Part shown: piece by piece, positions 43,054 through 51,939 of the stretch
Layout: the number at the start of each line of letters is the position of its first letter
How positions within the stretch are numbered: position 1 is the first letter of the stretch
The notes under the pieces: model-generated
What the model saw: only the letters and a program-made list of their open reading frames with translations
The model's database searches: none
Told to the model about the DNA's origin: nothing
Program-made: the position numbers and the translations under genes
From: ZC4RG20 sp963782445
GTDB lineage: Bacteria; Pseudomonadota; Gammaproteobacteria; Steroidobacterales; Rariloculaceae
Length of the DNA stretch: 64,000 nt
Assembly: GCA_963782445.1 (NCBI GenBank)
Contig: CAWAJM010000001.1
Span: 1,054,001-1,118,000 of the forward strand
Direction of reading: 5' to 3'

Positions 43054-44076
43054 ATGAAGAAGATCGGTTTTCTTTCTTTCGGTCACTGGTCGCCGTCGCC
43101 GAGTTCCGGCACGCGCTCGGCATCCGACGCACTGCACCAGTCGATCGACCTTGCCGTCGCCGCGGAGGAACTGGGGGCGGACGGCGCCTACTTCCGCGTT
43201 CATCACTATGCGCGTCAGTTGAGCTCGCCGTTCCCGCTCCTCGCGGCGGTGGGGGCGCGTACCGAGCGCATCGAGATCGGGACTGCCGTCATCGACATGC
43301 GCTACGAAAACCCGCTCTATATGGCCGAGGATGCCGGTGCCGCCGATCTCATCGCCGGCGGACGCCTGCAGCTCGGCATTTCGCGGGGCTCCCCCGAGCA
43401 GGTGATCGAGGGTTATCGCTACTTCGGCTACGCCCCGGCCAAGGGCGAGACCGATGCGGACATGGGGCGGCGCCACACCGAGGTGTTTCTCGAGCTCCTG
43501 CGCGGCGAGGGGTTCGCCCAGCCCAATCCGCAGCCGATGTTTCCGAACCCGCCGGGGCTCCTGCGCCTCGAGCCGTACTCCGAGACCTTGCGCGAGCGCA
43601 TCTGGTGGGGCTCGGCGACCAACGATACGGCGGTTTGGGCCGCCAAGCTCGGGATGAACTTCATGAGCTCGACGCTCAAGTTCGACGAGAGCGGAAAGCC
43701 GTTCCACGTCCAGCAGGCCGAGCAGATTGCCGCCTACCGTGCAGCCTGGAAGGCGGCCGGGCATACCCCGGAACCGCGGGTCTCGGTCAGCCGGTCGATC
43801 TTCGCGCTCGTAGACGATCGCGACCGCGCTTTCTTCGGTCGGGGAGGGAAGGACCGGGATCAGATCGGCTATCTCGACGAGCGCACTCGCGCCATTTTCG
43901 GGCGAAGCTACGCGGCCGAGCCCGACGTCCTCGTCCGCGAGCTCGGCGAGGATACCGCCATCGCCGCCGCCGACACGCTGCTGCTCACCGTGCCGAATCA
44001 GCTCGGCGTCGAGTACAACGCCCACGTCATAGAGGCCATCCTCACTCACGTGGCTCCCGCGCTGGGATGGCGATGA
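43054..44076 (+). CDS. LLM-class flavin-dependent oxidoreductase (bacterial luciferase-like)
   Basis: A 340-residue cytosolic flavin-dependent monooxygenase of the bacterial luciferase superfamily. Features: MKKIGFLSFGHWS first strand, AEELGADGAYFRVHHYARQ (the E/H-bearing strand after helix 1), TERIEIGTAVIDMRYENPLYMAEDAGAADLIAGGR and the LQLGISRGSP strand, followed by the WWGSATND active-site loop. It uses reduced FMN or F420-like flavin with O2 on an unidentified substrate. The ATG at 43054 gives the family N-terminus. It is divergent from tkt across a 264-bp gap in which no other feature was recognised. Confidence 0.9.
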   Translation: MKKIGFLSFGHWSPSPSSGTRSASDALHQSIDLAVAAEELGADGAYFRVHHYARQLSSPFPLLAAVGARTERIEIGTAVIDMRYENPLYMAEDAGAADLIAGGRLQLGISRGSPEQVIEGYRYFGYAPAKGETDADMGRRHTEVFLELLRGEGFAQPNPQPMFPNPPGLLRLEPYSETLRERIWWGSATNDTAVWAAKLGMNFMSSTLKFDESGKPFHVQQAEQIAAYRAAWKAAGHTPEPRVSVSRSIFALVDDRDRAFFGRGGKDRDQIGYLDERTRAIFGRSYAAEPDVLVRELGEDTAIAAADTLLLTVPNQLGVEYNAHVIEAILTHVAPALGWR

Positions 44077-44156
44077 GGCCGTCGACAAGAAAGCTCGACC
44101 AGGGCGGCTGGCGCGGCTGCCTGGCCGCTAGGTAACGTTCCCCCCATCTTAGACAC

Positions 44157-45095
44157 GTGCGACGCGGTACAGTGGCGCTTTGTCACGGCGCGAGCGAGTC
44201 CCCCGATTTGAACGCGATCAGCAAGCTCATTTTGCGGCGCTTCGCGGGGGCAGCGCGCCCGTACCTCGAGTCGCAGGGTCTATTTCTGACCTCGAAGCCC
44301 TTCAGCCGTTCGGCGCTCGTCTGGACCCCCGGCGGCGAAAAGGTCGTCGTGCTCGCGCCCCATATGGACGATGAGACCATCGGCTGCGGCGGAACGTTGG
44401 CGCTGCACGTGCGGGCCGGAGCGGAGGTGGCGGCCGTGTTCTTGACCGACGGGCGGCACGGCAGCAGCAGCCTTGCCGGGCTGAGCGGCGAGGCACGCCG
44501 TCGAGAAGAGCAGGCCCTCGTCGCGCGCCGTAAGGACGAGGCCCGCGCGGCGCTCGCGAAGCTCGGCGTCGCGGACGTGCTGTTCCTCAACGTCGAGGAC
44601 GGGACCCTCGCGGCGAGCACGGAAGTCGTTCGACGCTTGCGGCAGGCGCTCGAGAGGCTTCGCCCCGAGATCGTGTATGTGCCCTCCTTTCTGGAAGAGC
44701 ATCCGGACCACAAGGCCGCGAGCCGCGTGCTCGTCGAAGCCGCGCGCGGCTCGCGGCTGCGGTTCGATTGCTTCGCCTATGAAGTGTGGACGCCACTGTT
44801 CCCGAATTGTCTCGTCCGCATTGACGACGTGACGCCGACGAAGGAAGCGGCTCTGCGCGAATATGAAACTCAGCTCGCCCAGTTCGACTATGTTAGGACG
44901 GCACTGGCCCTCAACGCGTTTCGCTCCATCGGCTTCACGAACGGCTACGGACGTTTCGCGGAGGCGTTTGCCGTCACGCCCGTCGAGGAATATCGGCGAC
45001 TGTTCGAGGCGTATTCAGCCGGCGCAATACGTTCGGCCGCGCCGGTGGGCGCGGGGACTTGCTCGGAGCGCCCCGTGCCGAGCGGGCCCGTCTAG
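44157..45095 (+). CDS. PIG-L/LmbE-family deacetylase
   Basis: A 312-residue zinc hydrolase of the GlcNAc-PI/mycothiol deacetylase fold. The zinc motif VVVLAPHMDDETIGCGG (His, Asp, Asp) and the later EEHPDHKAASRVL, supplying the third His, are both intact, and FLTDGRHGSSS lies in between as in relatives. It probably removes an N-acetyl group from a sugar or sugar-linked metabolite, which would fit the glycosyltransferase and acyltransferase genes 6-8 kb upstream. The start is a GTG at 44157; a later TTG at 44208 or so, giving NAISKLILRRF, is also possible. Confidence 0.88.
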   Translation: MRRGTVALCHGASESPDLNAISKLILRRFAGAARPYLESQGLFLTSKPFSRSALVWTPGGEKVVVLAPHMDDETIGCGGTLALHVRAGAEVAAVFLTDGRHGSSSLAGLSGEARRREEQALVARRKDEARAALAKLGVADVLFLNVEDGTLAASTEVVRRLRQALERLRPEIVYVPSFLEEHPDHKAASRVLVEAARGSRLRFDCFAYEVWTPLFPNCLVRIDDVTPTKEAALREYETQLAQFDYVRTALALNAFRSIGFTNGYGRFAEAFAVTPVEEYRRLFEAYSAGAIRSAAPVGAGTCSERPVPSGPV

Positions 45096-45131
45096 TCGCC
45101 CCTCAGAGGCGGCGTCAGAACCGAAGGCAAC

Positions 45132-45218
45132 GTGGCCAAAGTCACGAGGCCGGCAGGCCAGTACTTCCACAGTCATCACCAGCATCAGTTCGGCCGACTC
45201 GGACAGGGAGTGAAGTGA
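45132..45218 (+). CDS. Possible 28-residue His-rich leader peptide before the P-type ATPase
   Basis: A short ORF with GTG start preceded by GAAGG, encoding MAKVTRPAGQYFHSHHQHQF and eight more residues, including five His and two Gln within HSHHQHQ. Its stop codon overlaps the GTG start of the ATPase gene in a GTGA, the same coupling used by the real operons of this window. A His cluster could let ribosome progress sense histidine or a bound metal and so tune ATPase translation. It may also be chance or a mis-called ATPase start region: at this length coding potential cannot be shown. Confidence 0.35.
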   Translation: MAKVTRPAGQYFHSHHQHQFGRLGQGVK

Positions 45219-47704
45219 AGCCGGCGGGCCGGCCGGGGGATTTCGGCCGGCCGGCGGCGAATGCGCGCGAGACCCTTGCCGCGCTCAGCGTCGACCCGGA
45301 GCTCGGTTTGTCCGCCGAGGAGGCGCGCAGCCGGCTCGCGCGCGACGGGCCGAACGACGTGCCGGAGCGTCGCTCGCATCCGCTCCTGCGCTTTGCGCGC
45401 AAGTTCTGGGGCTTGTCCGCGTGGATGCTCGAGCTCATCGGCGTCCTCTCGTTGGCGCTTCACAAGCGAGCGGACGCCTGGGTCGCTCTGGGGCTGTTGA
45501 TCGTCAATGCCGGTCTCAGCCACCTGCAGGAGCTGCGCGCCTCGTCCGCCGTCGCGGCGCTGCGTCGGCGTTTGAGGGTGGATGCCCGCGTGCTGCGCGA
45601 CGGCACTTGGCGCACCGTCGCCGCGCGCGAGCTCGTGCGCGGCGACATCCTGCGGTTGCGTGCGGGGGACTACGTGCCGGCGGATCTGCAAGTCGTCGAG
45701 GGCTCGCTGCGGGTCGATCAGTCCGTGCTGACCGGTGAGTCGCAGCAGCTCTCGAAAACAGCGGACGACGCCTTGTACTCGGCCTCCACCGTGCGCGGCG
45801 GGGAGGCGACGGGCGTCGTCGTCGCGACGGGTCTCGGCACCTATTTCGGGCGCACCACCGAGCTCGTGCAAAGCGCGCACCCGAAGTTGCACATCGAAGC
45901 CGTGGTCAGCCGGCTCGTCAAGTGGCTCGCTACGATCGTCGGCGTGCTGGCCGCGGTCACGCTTGCCGTGTCGCTCACGGAAGGGCTGCCGGTGGCGGAC
46001 ATTCTGCCGCTCTGTCTGGTGCTGCTCATGGGCGCGGTGCCGATCGCGTTGCCGGTCATGTTCACGGTCAGCATGGCACTCGGATCCATGCAGCTGGCCC
46101 GGCACGGCGTCCTCGTCACGCGGCTAAACGCCGTCGAGGATGCCGCGAATATGGACGTCGTCTGCGCCGACAAGACGGGCACCTTGACGATGAACCGCCT
46201 CTCGCTCGCGGACGCGCTCGCGCAGCCGGGATTTACGGCCGAGCAGGTGATACGCGATGCGGCGCTCGCATCGAGCGAAGCGGATCGCGATCCCATCGAT
46301 TCGGCGTTCCTGCAGGCGGCTTCGCAGCGCCGGCTGCTCGAGGCCGCGGTGCACACGGTTTCGTTCGTCCCTTTTTCGCCGGAGACGCGGCGCACGGAGG
46401 CCGTCATCGAATGGGCCGGGCGCAAGCGCCGAGTCGTGAAGGGCGCGCTCGGCACGGTCGCGGCGGCGGCGGGCCTCGAGGCCGAAGCCGTCCGGGCGCT
46501 CGAGGCGCGCGCTTCCCGCGAGACGGAGCGCGGGTTTCGAGTGCTCGCCGTCGCGGCGGCGGAGGACGCCGAACCGCTGCGACTCGTGGGCTTGGCGTTT
46601 CTGCACGATCCGCTGCGGGCCGATTCGGGACGCCTGATCGAGGAGCTTCGGGACGTGGGAGTCGGCGTGAAGATGTTGACGGGGGACGCGCTGCAAGTCG
46701 CGGCCGAGACGGCGCGCACGCTCGGTCTCGGTGAGATCGGCCGGGCGCCGGAGTTGCGGGCGGCCGGCGGCGGATCGGCGACCCAGGCCGCGCTGGCCGA
46801 GGCTGCGGGCGGGTTCGCCGAGGTGTTCCCGGAAGACAAGTTCGCCGTGGTTCGAGCTCTGCAGGACGCCGGCCACGTGGTGGGGATGACCGGCGATGGC
46901 GTCAACGACGCTCCCGCGCTGCGGCAGGCCGAAGTAGGCATCGCCGTCAGCGGCGCGACGGACGTCGCCAAGGCCGCCGCGAGCGTCGTGCTGACGACCG
47001 AGGGCCTCGAGGGCATCGTCGGCCTCGTGCGCAACGGCCGGGCCATCTATCAACGCGTCCTCACGTGGATCATCAACAAAATCAGCAGGACGATCCTGAA
47101 GTCCGGGCTCGTGGTGATCGCGTTCCTCGTCACGGGGAAGTTCGTGATTTCGGCGCTCGGCATGCTGCTGCTCGTATTCATGACGGACTTTGCGAAGACG
47201 GCCTTGTCCACCGATCGCGTGCATGCCTCTTCGAGCCCCGAGACCTGGAATATCAAACCGCTCGTGAAGCTCGCCGTGCTGCTCGGACTGTTCATGCTGG
47301 CCGAAGCGCTGGGCCTGCTCTACATCGGCTGGCACCGGTTCGGACTCGGCTCCGCGCCGGGCCGTCTCGACACGTTCACGTTCCAGACGCTGCTATATTT
47401 CGGCCTGTTCTCCATTGTGTCGATACGCGAGCGAGGCCCGTTCTGGGCCTCGCGGCCGAGCGCGATTCTTGCCGCGGCGCTCGTGGCCGACGCCTGCGTC
47501 GGCGCGCTGATCGGCTTGAAGGGCTTCGCCGAGCTGCGGCCGTTGCCGGTCGGGCAAACGGCGTTCGTGATCGCCTTCGCGGCGGTTTCGGCCTTCGGCG
47601 TCAACGACTTCGTCAAGCGCGTCTATGCGTCCCCGCGCCGAAGGGCCCGCGTGCCGGGCCAGGACGCGCCGCGGCCGCCGCACTCGCACGGCTCCGGCGG
47701 ATGA
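45215..47704 (+). CDS. P-type ATPase, P3A (proton-efflux)-like
   Basis: An 829-residue ion pump. The N-terminal cation-ATPase segment (LSAEEARSRLARDGPNDVPE) precedes helices M1-M2, the actuator domain with LTGESQQL, M3-M4 with GAVPIALPVMFTVSMALG, the phosphorylation site DKTGTLT (Asp319), the P3A-like PFSPETRRTEA and KGALGTV nucleotide-domain motifs, MLTGDALQVA, and GMTGDGVNDAPALRQAEVGIAVSGATDVAKAAA, then six C-terminal helices. The PIALPVMF helix is as in plasma-membrane H+-ATPases, so proton export is the best guess; Mg2+ or other cations are possible. The C-terminus is Arg/His/Pro-rich, a possible autoregulatory tail. GTG start at 45215; coupled to a short His-rich ORF. Confidence 0.9.
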   Translation: MKPAGRPGDFGRPAANARETLAALSVDPELGLSAEEARSRLARDGPNDVPERRSHPLLRFARKFWGLSAWMLELIGVLSLALHKRADAWVALGLLIVNAGLSHLQELRASSAVAALRRRLRVDARVLRDGTWRTVAARELVRGDILRLRAGDYVPADLQVVEGSLRVDQSVLTGESQQLSKTADDALYSASTVRGGEATGVVVATGLGTYFGRTTELVQSAHPKLHIEAVVSRLVKWLATIVGVLAAVTLAVSLTEGLPVADILPLCLVLLMGAVPIALPVMFTVSMALGSMQLARHGVLVTRLNAVEDAANMDVVCADKTGTLTMNRLSLADALAQPGFTAEQVIRDAALASSEADRDPIDSAFLQAASQRRLLEAAVHTVSFVPFSPETRRTEAVIEWAGRKRRVVKGALGTVAAAAGLEAEAVRALEARASRETERGFRVLAVAAAEDAEPLRLVGLAFLHDPLRADSGRLIEELRDVGVGVKMLTGDALQVAAETARTLGLGEIGRAPELRAAGGGSATQAALAEAAGGFAEVFPEDKFAVVRALQDAGHVVGMTGDGVNDAPALRQAEVGIAVSGATDVAKAAASVVLTTEGLEGIVGLVRNGRAIYQRVLTWIINKISRTILKSGLVVIAFLVTGKFVISALGMLLLVFMTDFAKTALSTDRVHASSSPETWNIKPLVKLAVLLGLFMLAEALGLLYIGWHRFGLGSAPGRLDTFTFQTLLYFGLFSIVSIRERGPFWASRPSAILAAALVADACVGALIGLKGFAELRPLPVGQTAFVIAFAAVSAFGVNDFVKRVYASPRRRARVPGQDAPRPPHSHGSGG

Positions 47705-47722
47705 ACCGCGCACGTCGTTTCG

Positions 47723-48646
47723 TCACCGACGCCGACGACCTCGGGCCGGCCGCCGCAACTCGGTGTCTTCGCCGTCCAATTGCCGCCGCTGCCGAGGCTT
47801 GAAGTCGGCGGGCACGGGCGTGCCTCGAAAGCAGCCGATCGTGTACGGATACTCCGGCGTCAGCACGTAGTGATACATGTCCACGAGTTTCCCGTCCCAC
47901 ATCACGGGGCTGGTCGTGCCGTGGCAGGCGTCGAGATCGTCGTCGTGCAGAATTCGGCCCGTTGCCCCGTCCTTCATTCCGTAGATGCCGAAGCCGTCTA
48001 GGGCGTAGCCGACCAGACCCGAGGTTTTTTCGTTCGGCATGCAGGGCGAGGGCCCGTGGTAGTGGTATTGGCCCTCGTGCTGCGGATGGCCGTTGCAAAG
48101 ATCCTGCACCTCGTGCGCGGCCGCATCGATGCCGCCGTCGTCCACGGCGTTGTAAATGGCGACGCCGTCCGTAGTGAAGCCGACCATGCCCATGGGCACA
48201 CAAGTCGGCGCCGGAGCGAGCGTCGGTACACGCGGCAGCAGCAGCAGAATCCGCTGCGAGCGGATGGAGTTCGGATTGGGGTCGTAGCGATGGGCGGGAT
48301 CGTCAGGGGCGATCGGGAAGACGCCCGTCGGATGATCCGGCAGGCTGTTCGCGGAGATGGTGCGCTCGGCCCCGGCGGCCTCTACGGAGACGTGATGCGT
48401 GGGCCACTCAATGCGGCCCCGCACGATGGGCTTTTGCGCCGGGTCCCACTCGCCGCCGCGGATCCACGGGCCGCCATGAACCGGGCCGCCCGGCCACCGC
48501 CGCACGCAGGACATCAAGTACCCGGCGCGCGGCGTCGTCGAGATCTTGCCGTCGCCGAGCGGCAGATCGTGAGCGCGTGCCGGGGCCGAGCCCAGCTGCG
48601 CGGCCGCCAGGATGGCAGCGATGAAGATTGGAGTGCGTATCCGCAT
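47723..48646 (-). CDS. Exported YHYH-domain protein
   Basis: A 307-residue exported protein with signal peptide MRIRTPIFIAAILAAAQLGSAP and the YHYH domain: CVPMGMVGFTTDGVAIYNAVD, GHPQHEGQYHYHGPSPC (the naming motif), and LVGYALDGFGIYGMKD...LDACHGTTSPV, where paired HxxxxYHYH and CHG residues look metal-binding. The domain occurs in secreted proteins of unknown function and in some fused to oxidoreductases. ATG 48646 is chosen because it begins the signal peptide. It is convergent with the P-type ATPase, with only 18 bp between the stops. Confidence 0.88.
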   Translation of the reverse strand: MRIRTPIFIAAILAAAQLGSAPARAHDLPLGDGKISTTPRAGYLMSCVRRWPGGPVHGGPWIRGGEWDPAQKPIVRGRIEWPTHHVSVEAAGAERTISANSLPDHPTGVFPIAPDDPAHRYDPNPNSIRSQRILLLLPRVPTLAPAPTCVPMGMVGFTTDGVAIYNAVDDGGIDAAAHEVQDLCNGHPQHEGQYHYHGPSPCMPNEKTSGLVGYALDGFGIYGMKDGATGRILHDDDLDACHGTTSPVMWDGKLVDMYHYVLTPEYPYTIGCFRGTPVPADFKPRQRRQLDGEDTELRRPARGRRRR

Positions 48647-48915
48647 TGAACCGGCTCCGAGATGTTTGTAGAGAAGGCAAAAGGTACAAGTCGTAACGAT
48701 CGGCGCGGCCCCTGGGTTGACACGGCTACGCGACATCGCTGCCAATCCTTGCTCGGGGCCGAGCTGCAGCGGGAGGATGGGCCCCGGGCTCGAATCGAAA
48801 GCGCGAGAGGAACTCATCATGACGATCGTCCGGTTTTGTGCAACACCGCTGGCGTCGACGGCTACGCACCGTTAACGTGCCCATACGCGCACGTCTGCGC
48901 GGAAGGAGGGTGACC

Positions 48916-50163
48916 ATGAACCGTCGCGATTTCGTGCAAGCCGCCGCGCTTTCCGCAAGTGGTGCTCTTTCGTTTCTATCCGCGCAGCCGGCCGACGCAG
49001 CGCTCTCGGATATGAAGATTACTCGGGTCCGCGTCTTCAACCCGACCGATAAGACGAATCTGAGCGGCTGGGTGAACTTGAGCGACATCATCGTGGCGGT
49101 GGATACCGACGCGGGGATCACGGGCTTCGGTCAGGGCGGAACCCCTGATCTGTTGCGCTATGCCGCAGGCTCCCTGATCGGTCAGGACCCATTCCGCACC
49201 GAGTATCTTTGGCAACGCATGTACCGCAGCTCCATTTACCCGGCCGGCACCGAGCGGTTGCATGCGGTGGGGGCGCTGGACTGCGCGCTCTGGGACATCA
49301 AGGGCAAAGCCTTGGATGCGCCCGTGTACCAGCTGATCGGCGGTCGCGCGCGAGACTACGTCGAGTGCTATCACTCGTTCGGCATGTTGTCGCCGGCGCA
49401 GGCTCGCGAAGAAGGGCGCAAGGCGATGGCCGAAGGCTTTCGTGCGATTCGCATCCATGGCGTTCCGACCCCGGGGAACGTCTTCAATGCGACGCGCGCC
49501 ATAGACGCTCTCGTCGAGATCGCGAAAGCGCTTCGTGACGGCGTCGGGCCCGACGGGGACTTCATCGTCGATGCCCACACGCGCTTCGAATACGCACAGG
49601 TCGCGCGCCTTTGCGATCGGCTTGCGCCATTGGCGCCCTTGTTCGTCGAAGATCCGCTCCATGCGATCGACGACGTCACGCTGTACGAGAAACTGCGCAG
49701 CAGAGTGACCGTGCCGCTCGCGGCCGGCGAGCAGTTCGGCGGGCTGCGCGACGGCAATTTGCCGCTCGTCGAGCAGGGCCTCATCGACTATCTCCGCACC
49801 AGCATCCCGAACTGCGGCGGGGTCACGAGCTATCGGACGCTGGCCGCGCTTTGCGAGGCGCACTCGGTCGGGTTGGTGCCGCACTTCACCGGGCCGCTCG
49901 CGACGTCCGCCGTCGTGCACAGCCTATTGGCGTTTCCCGGCTTGGCGCTCAACGAGGTGTTCCGCGTCGAGCTTCCGTCGTACCTCAAGGAAGGCTACGT
50001 TTTCCGCGACGGAAAGATGCACGCGAGCGACCGGCCGGGTCTTGGTGTCGTCTTGGACGAAAGCCGCCTCAACCTCGTGGCCGAGCTTACCGAGCCGCGT
50101 CCGGCCGGGCTGTATCAAGGCCAGAGTCTTTACCGGCCCGATGGCTCCTATCTCTATCTGTGA
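48916..50163 (+). CDS. Tat-exported enolase-superfamily (mandelate racemase/dehydratase-like) enzyme
   Basis: A 415-residue protein with a twin-arginine leader (MNRRDFVQAAALSASGALSFL), unusual for this normally cytosolic superfamily. The N-terminal capping domain runs about 35-145; the barrel supplies metal ligands Asp219 (FIVDAHTR), Glu245 (LFVEDPL) and Glu272 (AAGEQFG), and His323 (GLVPHFTGPL) as the likely general base or acid. The usual KxK motif after the cap is replaced by RIH (FRAIRIHG). It resembles galactonate/mannonate-dehydratase-like subgroups, acting on acid sugars; the exact substrate is unknown. GGAAGGAGGG precedes the ATG. A small fragment of a close relative lies at 14403-14510. 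Confidence 0.9.
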   Translation: MNRRDFVQAAALSASGALSFLSAQPADAALSDMKITRVRVFNPTDKTNLSGWVNLSDIIVAVDTDAGITGFGQGGTPDLLRYAAGSLIGQDPFRTEYLWQRMYRSSIYPAGTERLHAVGALDCALWDIKGKALDAPVYQLIGGRARDYVECYHSFGMLSPAQAREEGRKAMAEGFRAIRIHGVPTPGNVFNATRAIDALVEIAKALRDGVGPDGDFIVDAHTRFEYAQVARLCDRLAPLAPLFVEDPLHAIDDVTLYEKLRSRVTVPLAAGEQFGGLRDGNLPLVEQGLIDYLRTSIPNCGGVTSYRTLAALCEAHSVGLVPHFTGPLATSAVVHSLLAFPGLALNEVFRVELPSYLKEGYVFRDGKMHASDRPGLGVVLDESRLNLVAELTEPRPAGLYQGQSLYRPDGSYLYL

Positions 50164-50330
50164 GTGCAGCAAGCGGATGAGGCGCGGCCGGCGGCTCATC
50201 CAAATGGCCAGGAACCTCGCACGGGGCCTGCGGGTTTGCGGGGCGATCTACGGCCGTCGTTTCGCCGGCCCTGTGAAATCCGGCGGCCGGCGTCGCAACG
50301 ACCGCTTGTGCTTCAGGCATACTGACGTGC

Positions 50331-50843
50331 ATGACAGCATTCGTTGCCCTGCTGCGAGCCGTCAACGTGGGTGGAACGGGGAAGCTCCCGATGAGCGAGC
50401 TGAAGGCGGTGTGCGAGCAACTCGGCTTCACGAAGGTGCGGACCTACATTGCGAGCGGCAACGTGATCTTCGAAAGCCGCAAGTCGGAACGTGCCGTGAA
50501 GAAGGCGCTCGAAGCCGGCCTGGAGAGCTTCGCGGGAAGGTCCGTCGGCGTGCTCGTACGTACGCCGGGCGAGCTCGCGAAAGTTGCCGAGCACAATCCA
50601 TTCCCCGAAAGGCCGACAAACCGGACGGTAGCGATCTTTCTCGACGAGCCGCCGCCGAACGATACGCTGAGTACTCTTCGCGGCGCCAATGGCGAAGAGG
50701 TGCGGCTCGGCAAGCGCGAGATCTACGTTCACTACGGCAACGGCATTGCGCGATCGAAGCTGAAGATCCCCGCCGCAGAGGCCGGCACCGCACGCAACAT
50801 GAACACCGTGGCGAAGCTGGCCGAGCTGGGCGCGAAGCTCTGA
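50331..50843 (+). CDS. DUF1697-family protein
   Basis: A 170-residue cytosolic protein matching DUF1697 over its full length: MTAFVALLRAVNVGGTGKLP, ELKAVCEQLGFTKVRTYIASGNVIFES and the C-terminal ARNMNTVAKLAEL. The fold is ferredoxin-like and the function is unknown; the family is common in soil bacteria. The ATG at 50331 gives the expected N-terminus. It is followed directly by the remnant of a dienelactone hydrolase gene and preceded by 167 bp without recognisable features. Confidence 0.93.
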   Translation: MTAFVALLRAVNVGGTGKLPMSELKAVCEQLGFTKVRTYIASGNVIFESRKSERAVKKALEAGLESFAGRSVGVLVRTPGELAKVAEHNPFPERPTNRTVAIFLDEPPPNDTLSTLRGANGEEVRLGKREIYVHYGNGIARSKLKIPAAEAGTARNMNTVAKLAELGAKL

Positions 50844-51161
50844 TTGCCGCGCGCCATCGTGGGCATGAGCGAAGACCTGAAGAACCACACGGACCGGTTC
50901 GCCAGGCAGGGATATCTAGCGCTGGCGCCCAATCTCTTCCACTGGGGAGGAAAGTTCAAATGCATTCGTGCCGTCTTCAAAGAACTTGCGGCGCGTGAGG
51001 GCAGGGCGTTCGCCGACGTCGAAGCAGCGCGCGAATGGTTGGCACCCGGACGCCAGTGGACATTTTTGCGTACCTGCTATTACGTTCGGCGGATGGCGAT
51101 GGACATCACCCAAGACATCAAGGCGGCGATGGCCGTATCGAAGGCCATGGCCAGTCCGTGA
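50844..51161 (+). pseudogene. Dienelactone hydrolase fragment
   Basis: The plus-strand frame directly after the DUF1697 stop encodes SEDLKNHTDRFARQGYLALAP and then KFKCIRAVFKELAAREGRAFADVEAAREWL, a recognisable middle part of dienelactone hydrolase-like proteins (helix and strand before the nucleophile). The N-terminal strand-turn that carries the oxyanion loop is missing, and after WLA homology breaks; a second frame shows HPDASGHFCVPAITFGGW, where a G-x-C-x-G-G nucleophile elbow would be expected but is ruined. There is no catalytic Cys/Asp/His set. It is a decayed copy of a gene that normally has about 240 residues. Confidence 0.72.
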
Positions 51162-51522
51162 ATATTTCGGTGGCACGCCTAGGGCCGTCCCGGCGCGATC
51201 AGGGGCTCCCGTTCGCACGCTGGGCGGCGCTGGCTTGCCGGTCTCTCCCGGCTGTGAAATGACTTGGAGCGGCGCAAACGTCCGGCCCGCAGTGATGCCG
51301 CGGGCTGTCGGCTCGGGTCGGGGGCGGTGGATTTTCAGGTGGCCACAGATAGCGGAATCTGGGCGGCTCCAGGGTCAAGATTACTGAACCGCGCCCTGCA
51401 CCCCCTTGATTTGAGCCCGGTCATGCAGCAACCTACTTCGTCTCTGGTGGAGGGGTTGTCCCTTTATGTCTGATGGGTTTGTGGCGGCACGTGGCGCCAA
51501 TCAAAATTTCTGGGAGACACTG
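51162..51522 (+). other. 361-bp non-coding stretch, possible old mobile-element end
   Basis: No intact gene. Two short GGTGGCA/GGTGGCC-containing segments, at about 51168-51176 and 51342-51352, in an otherwise unrelated context vaguely recall the repeat-rich ends of IS21-type elements, but nothing longer can be aligned by eye. The last 40 bases hold the ribosome site (GGGAGAC) of the following gene. The leader and promoter of the DUF6152 operon should lie here. Confidence 0.25.
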
Positions 51523-51915
51523 ATGATTAGACGAGCTTTGGGATGTGTCGCCATGTTCGGGTGCCTGATGGCCGGTGCGTCGGTCCAGGCGCATCATTCC
51601 GTGGCTGGCGTCTACGACATGTCGAAGAAGGCGCAAATCGTAGGCGAGCTGTCCAACATCCAGTTCGTGAATCCGCACGGCTCGATCACCGTTACGGTGA
51701 AGAACGCCGACGGCACGACGACCGATTGGACGTTCACGACCGGTTCGGCTACGGCGCTCGCCCGGCGCGGCATCAGCAAATACGGTGCGAACGCGCTCAA
51801 GCTCGGCGATAAGCTGAAGGTGGATTACATTCCGGCACGGGACGGGCACTCTTTGGGATTCCTCATTGGAATTACGACGCCGGACGGCAAAGTCATAAAG
51901 ATGCAACCCAATTAA
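51523..51915 (+). CDS. Exported DUF6152-family protein
   Basis: A 130-residue exported protein: signal peptide MIRRALGCVAMFGCLMAGASV, then the mature AHHSVAGVYDMSKKAQIVGEL. The HHSxxxxxD start, NPHGSITV and VDYIPARDGHSLGFLIGIT are typical of DUF6152, a small beta-barrel of unknown function found beside other exported oxidation-related proteins. The leader is assigned from ATG 51523 because an upstream in-frame start would precede the signal. It lies 24 bp before the next gene, with which it is probably co-transcribed; the same two kinds of domain are fused in the gene at 57725-58726. Confidence 0.85.
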   Translation: MIRRALGCVAMFGCLMAGASVQAHHSVAGVYDMSKKAQIVGELSNIQFVNPHGSITVTVKNADGTTTDWTFTTGSATALARRGISKYGANALKLGDKLKVDYIPARDGHSLGFLIGITTPDGKVIKMQPN

Positions 51916-51939
51916 GCCCGCCCTCGACTGGAGCTCGCT

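Noticed and set aside
51162..51400. Possible IS21-type terminal repeats
   Set aside because: Only two short GGTGGC-like matches, no transposase and no inverted ends; kept as a low-confidence remark in the non-coding entry.
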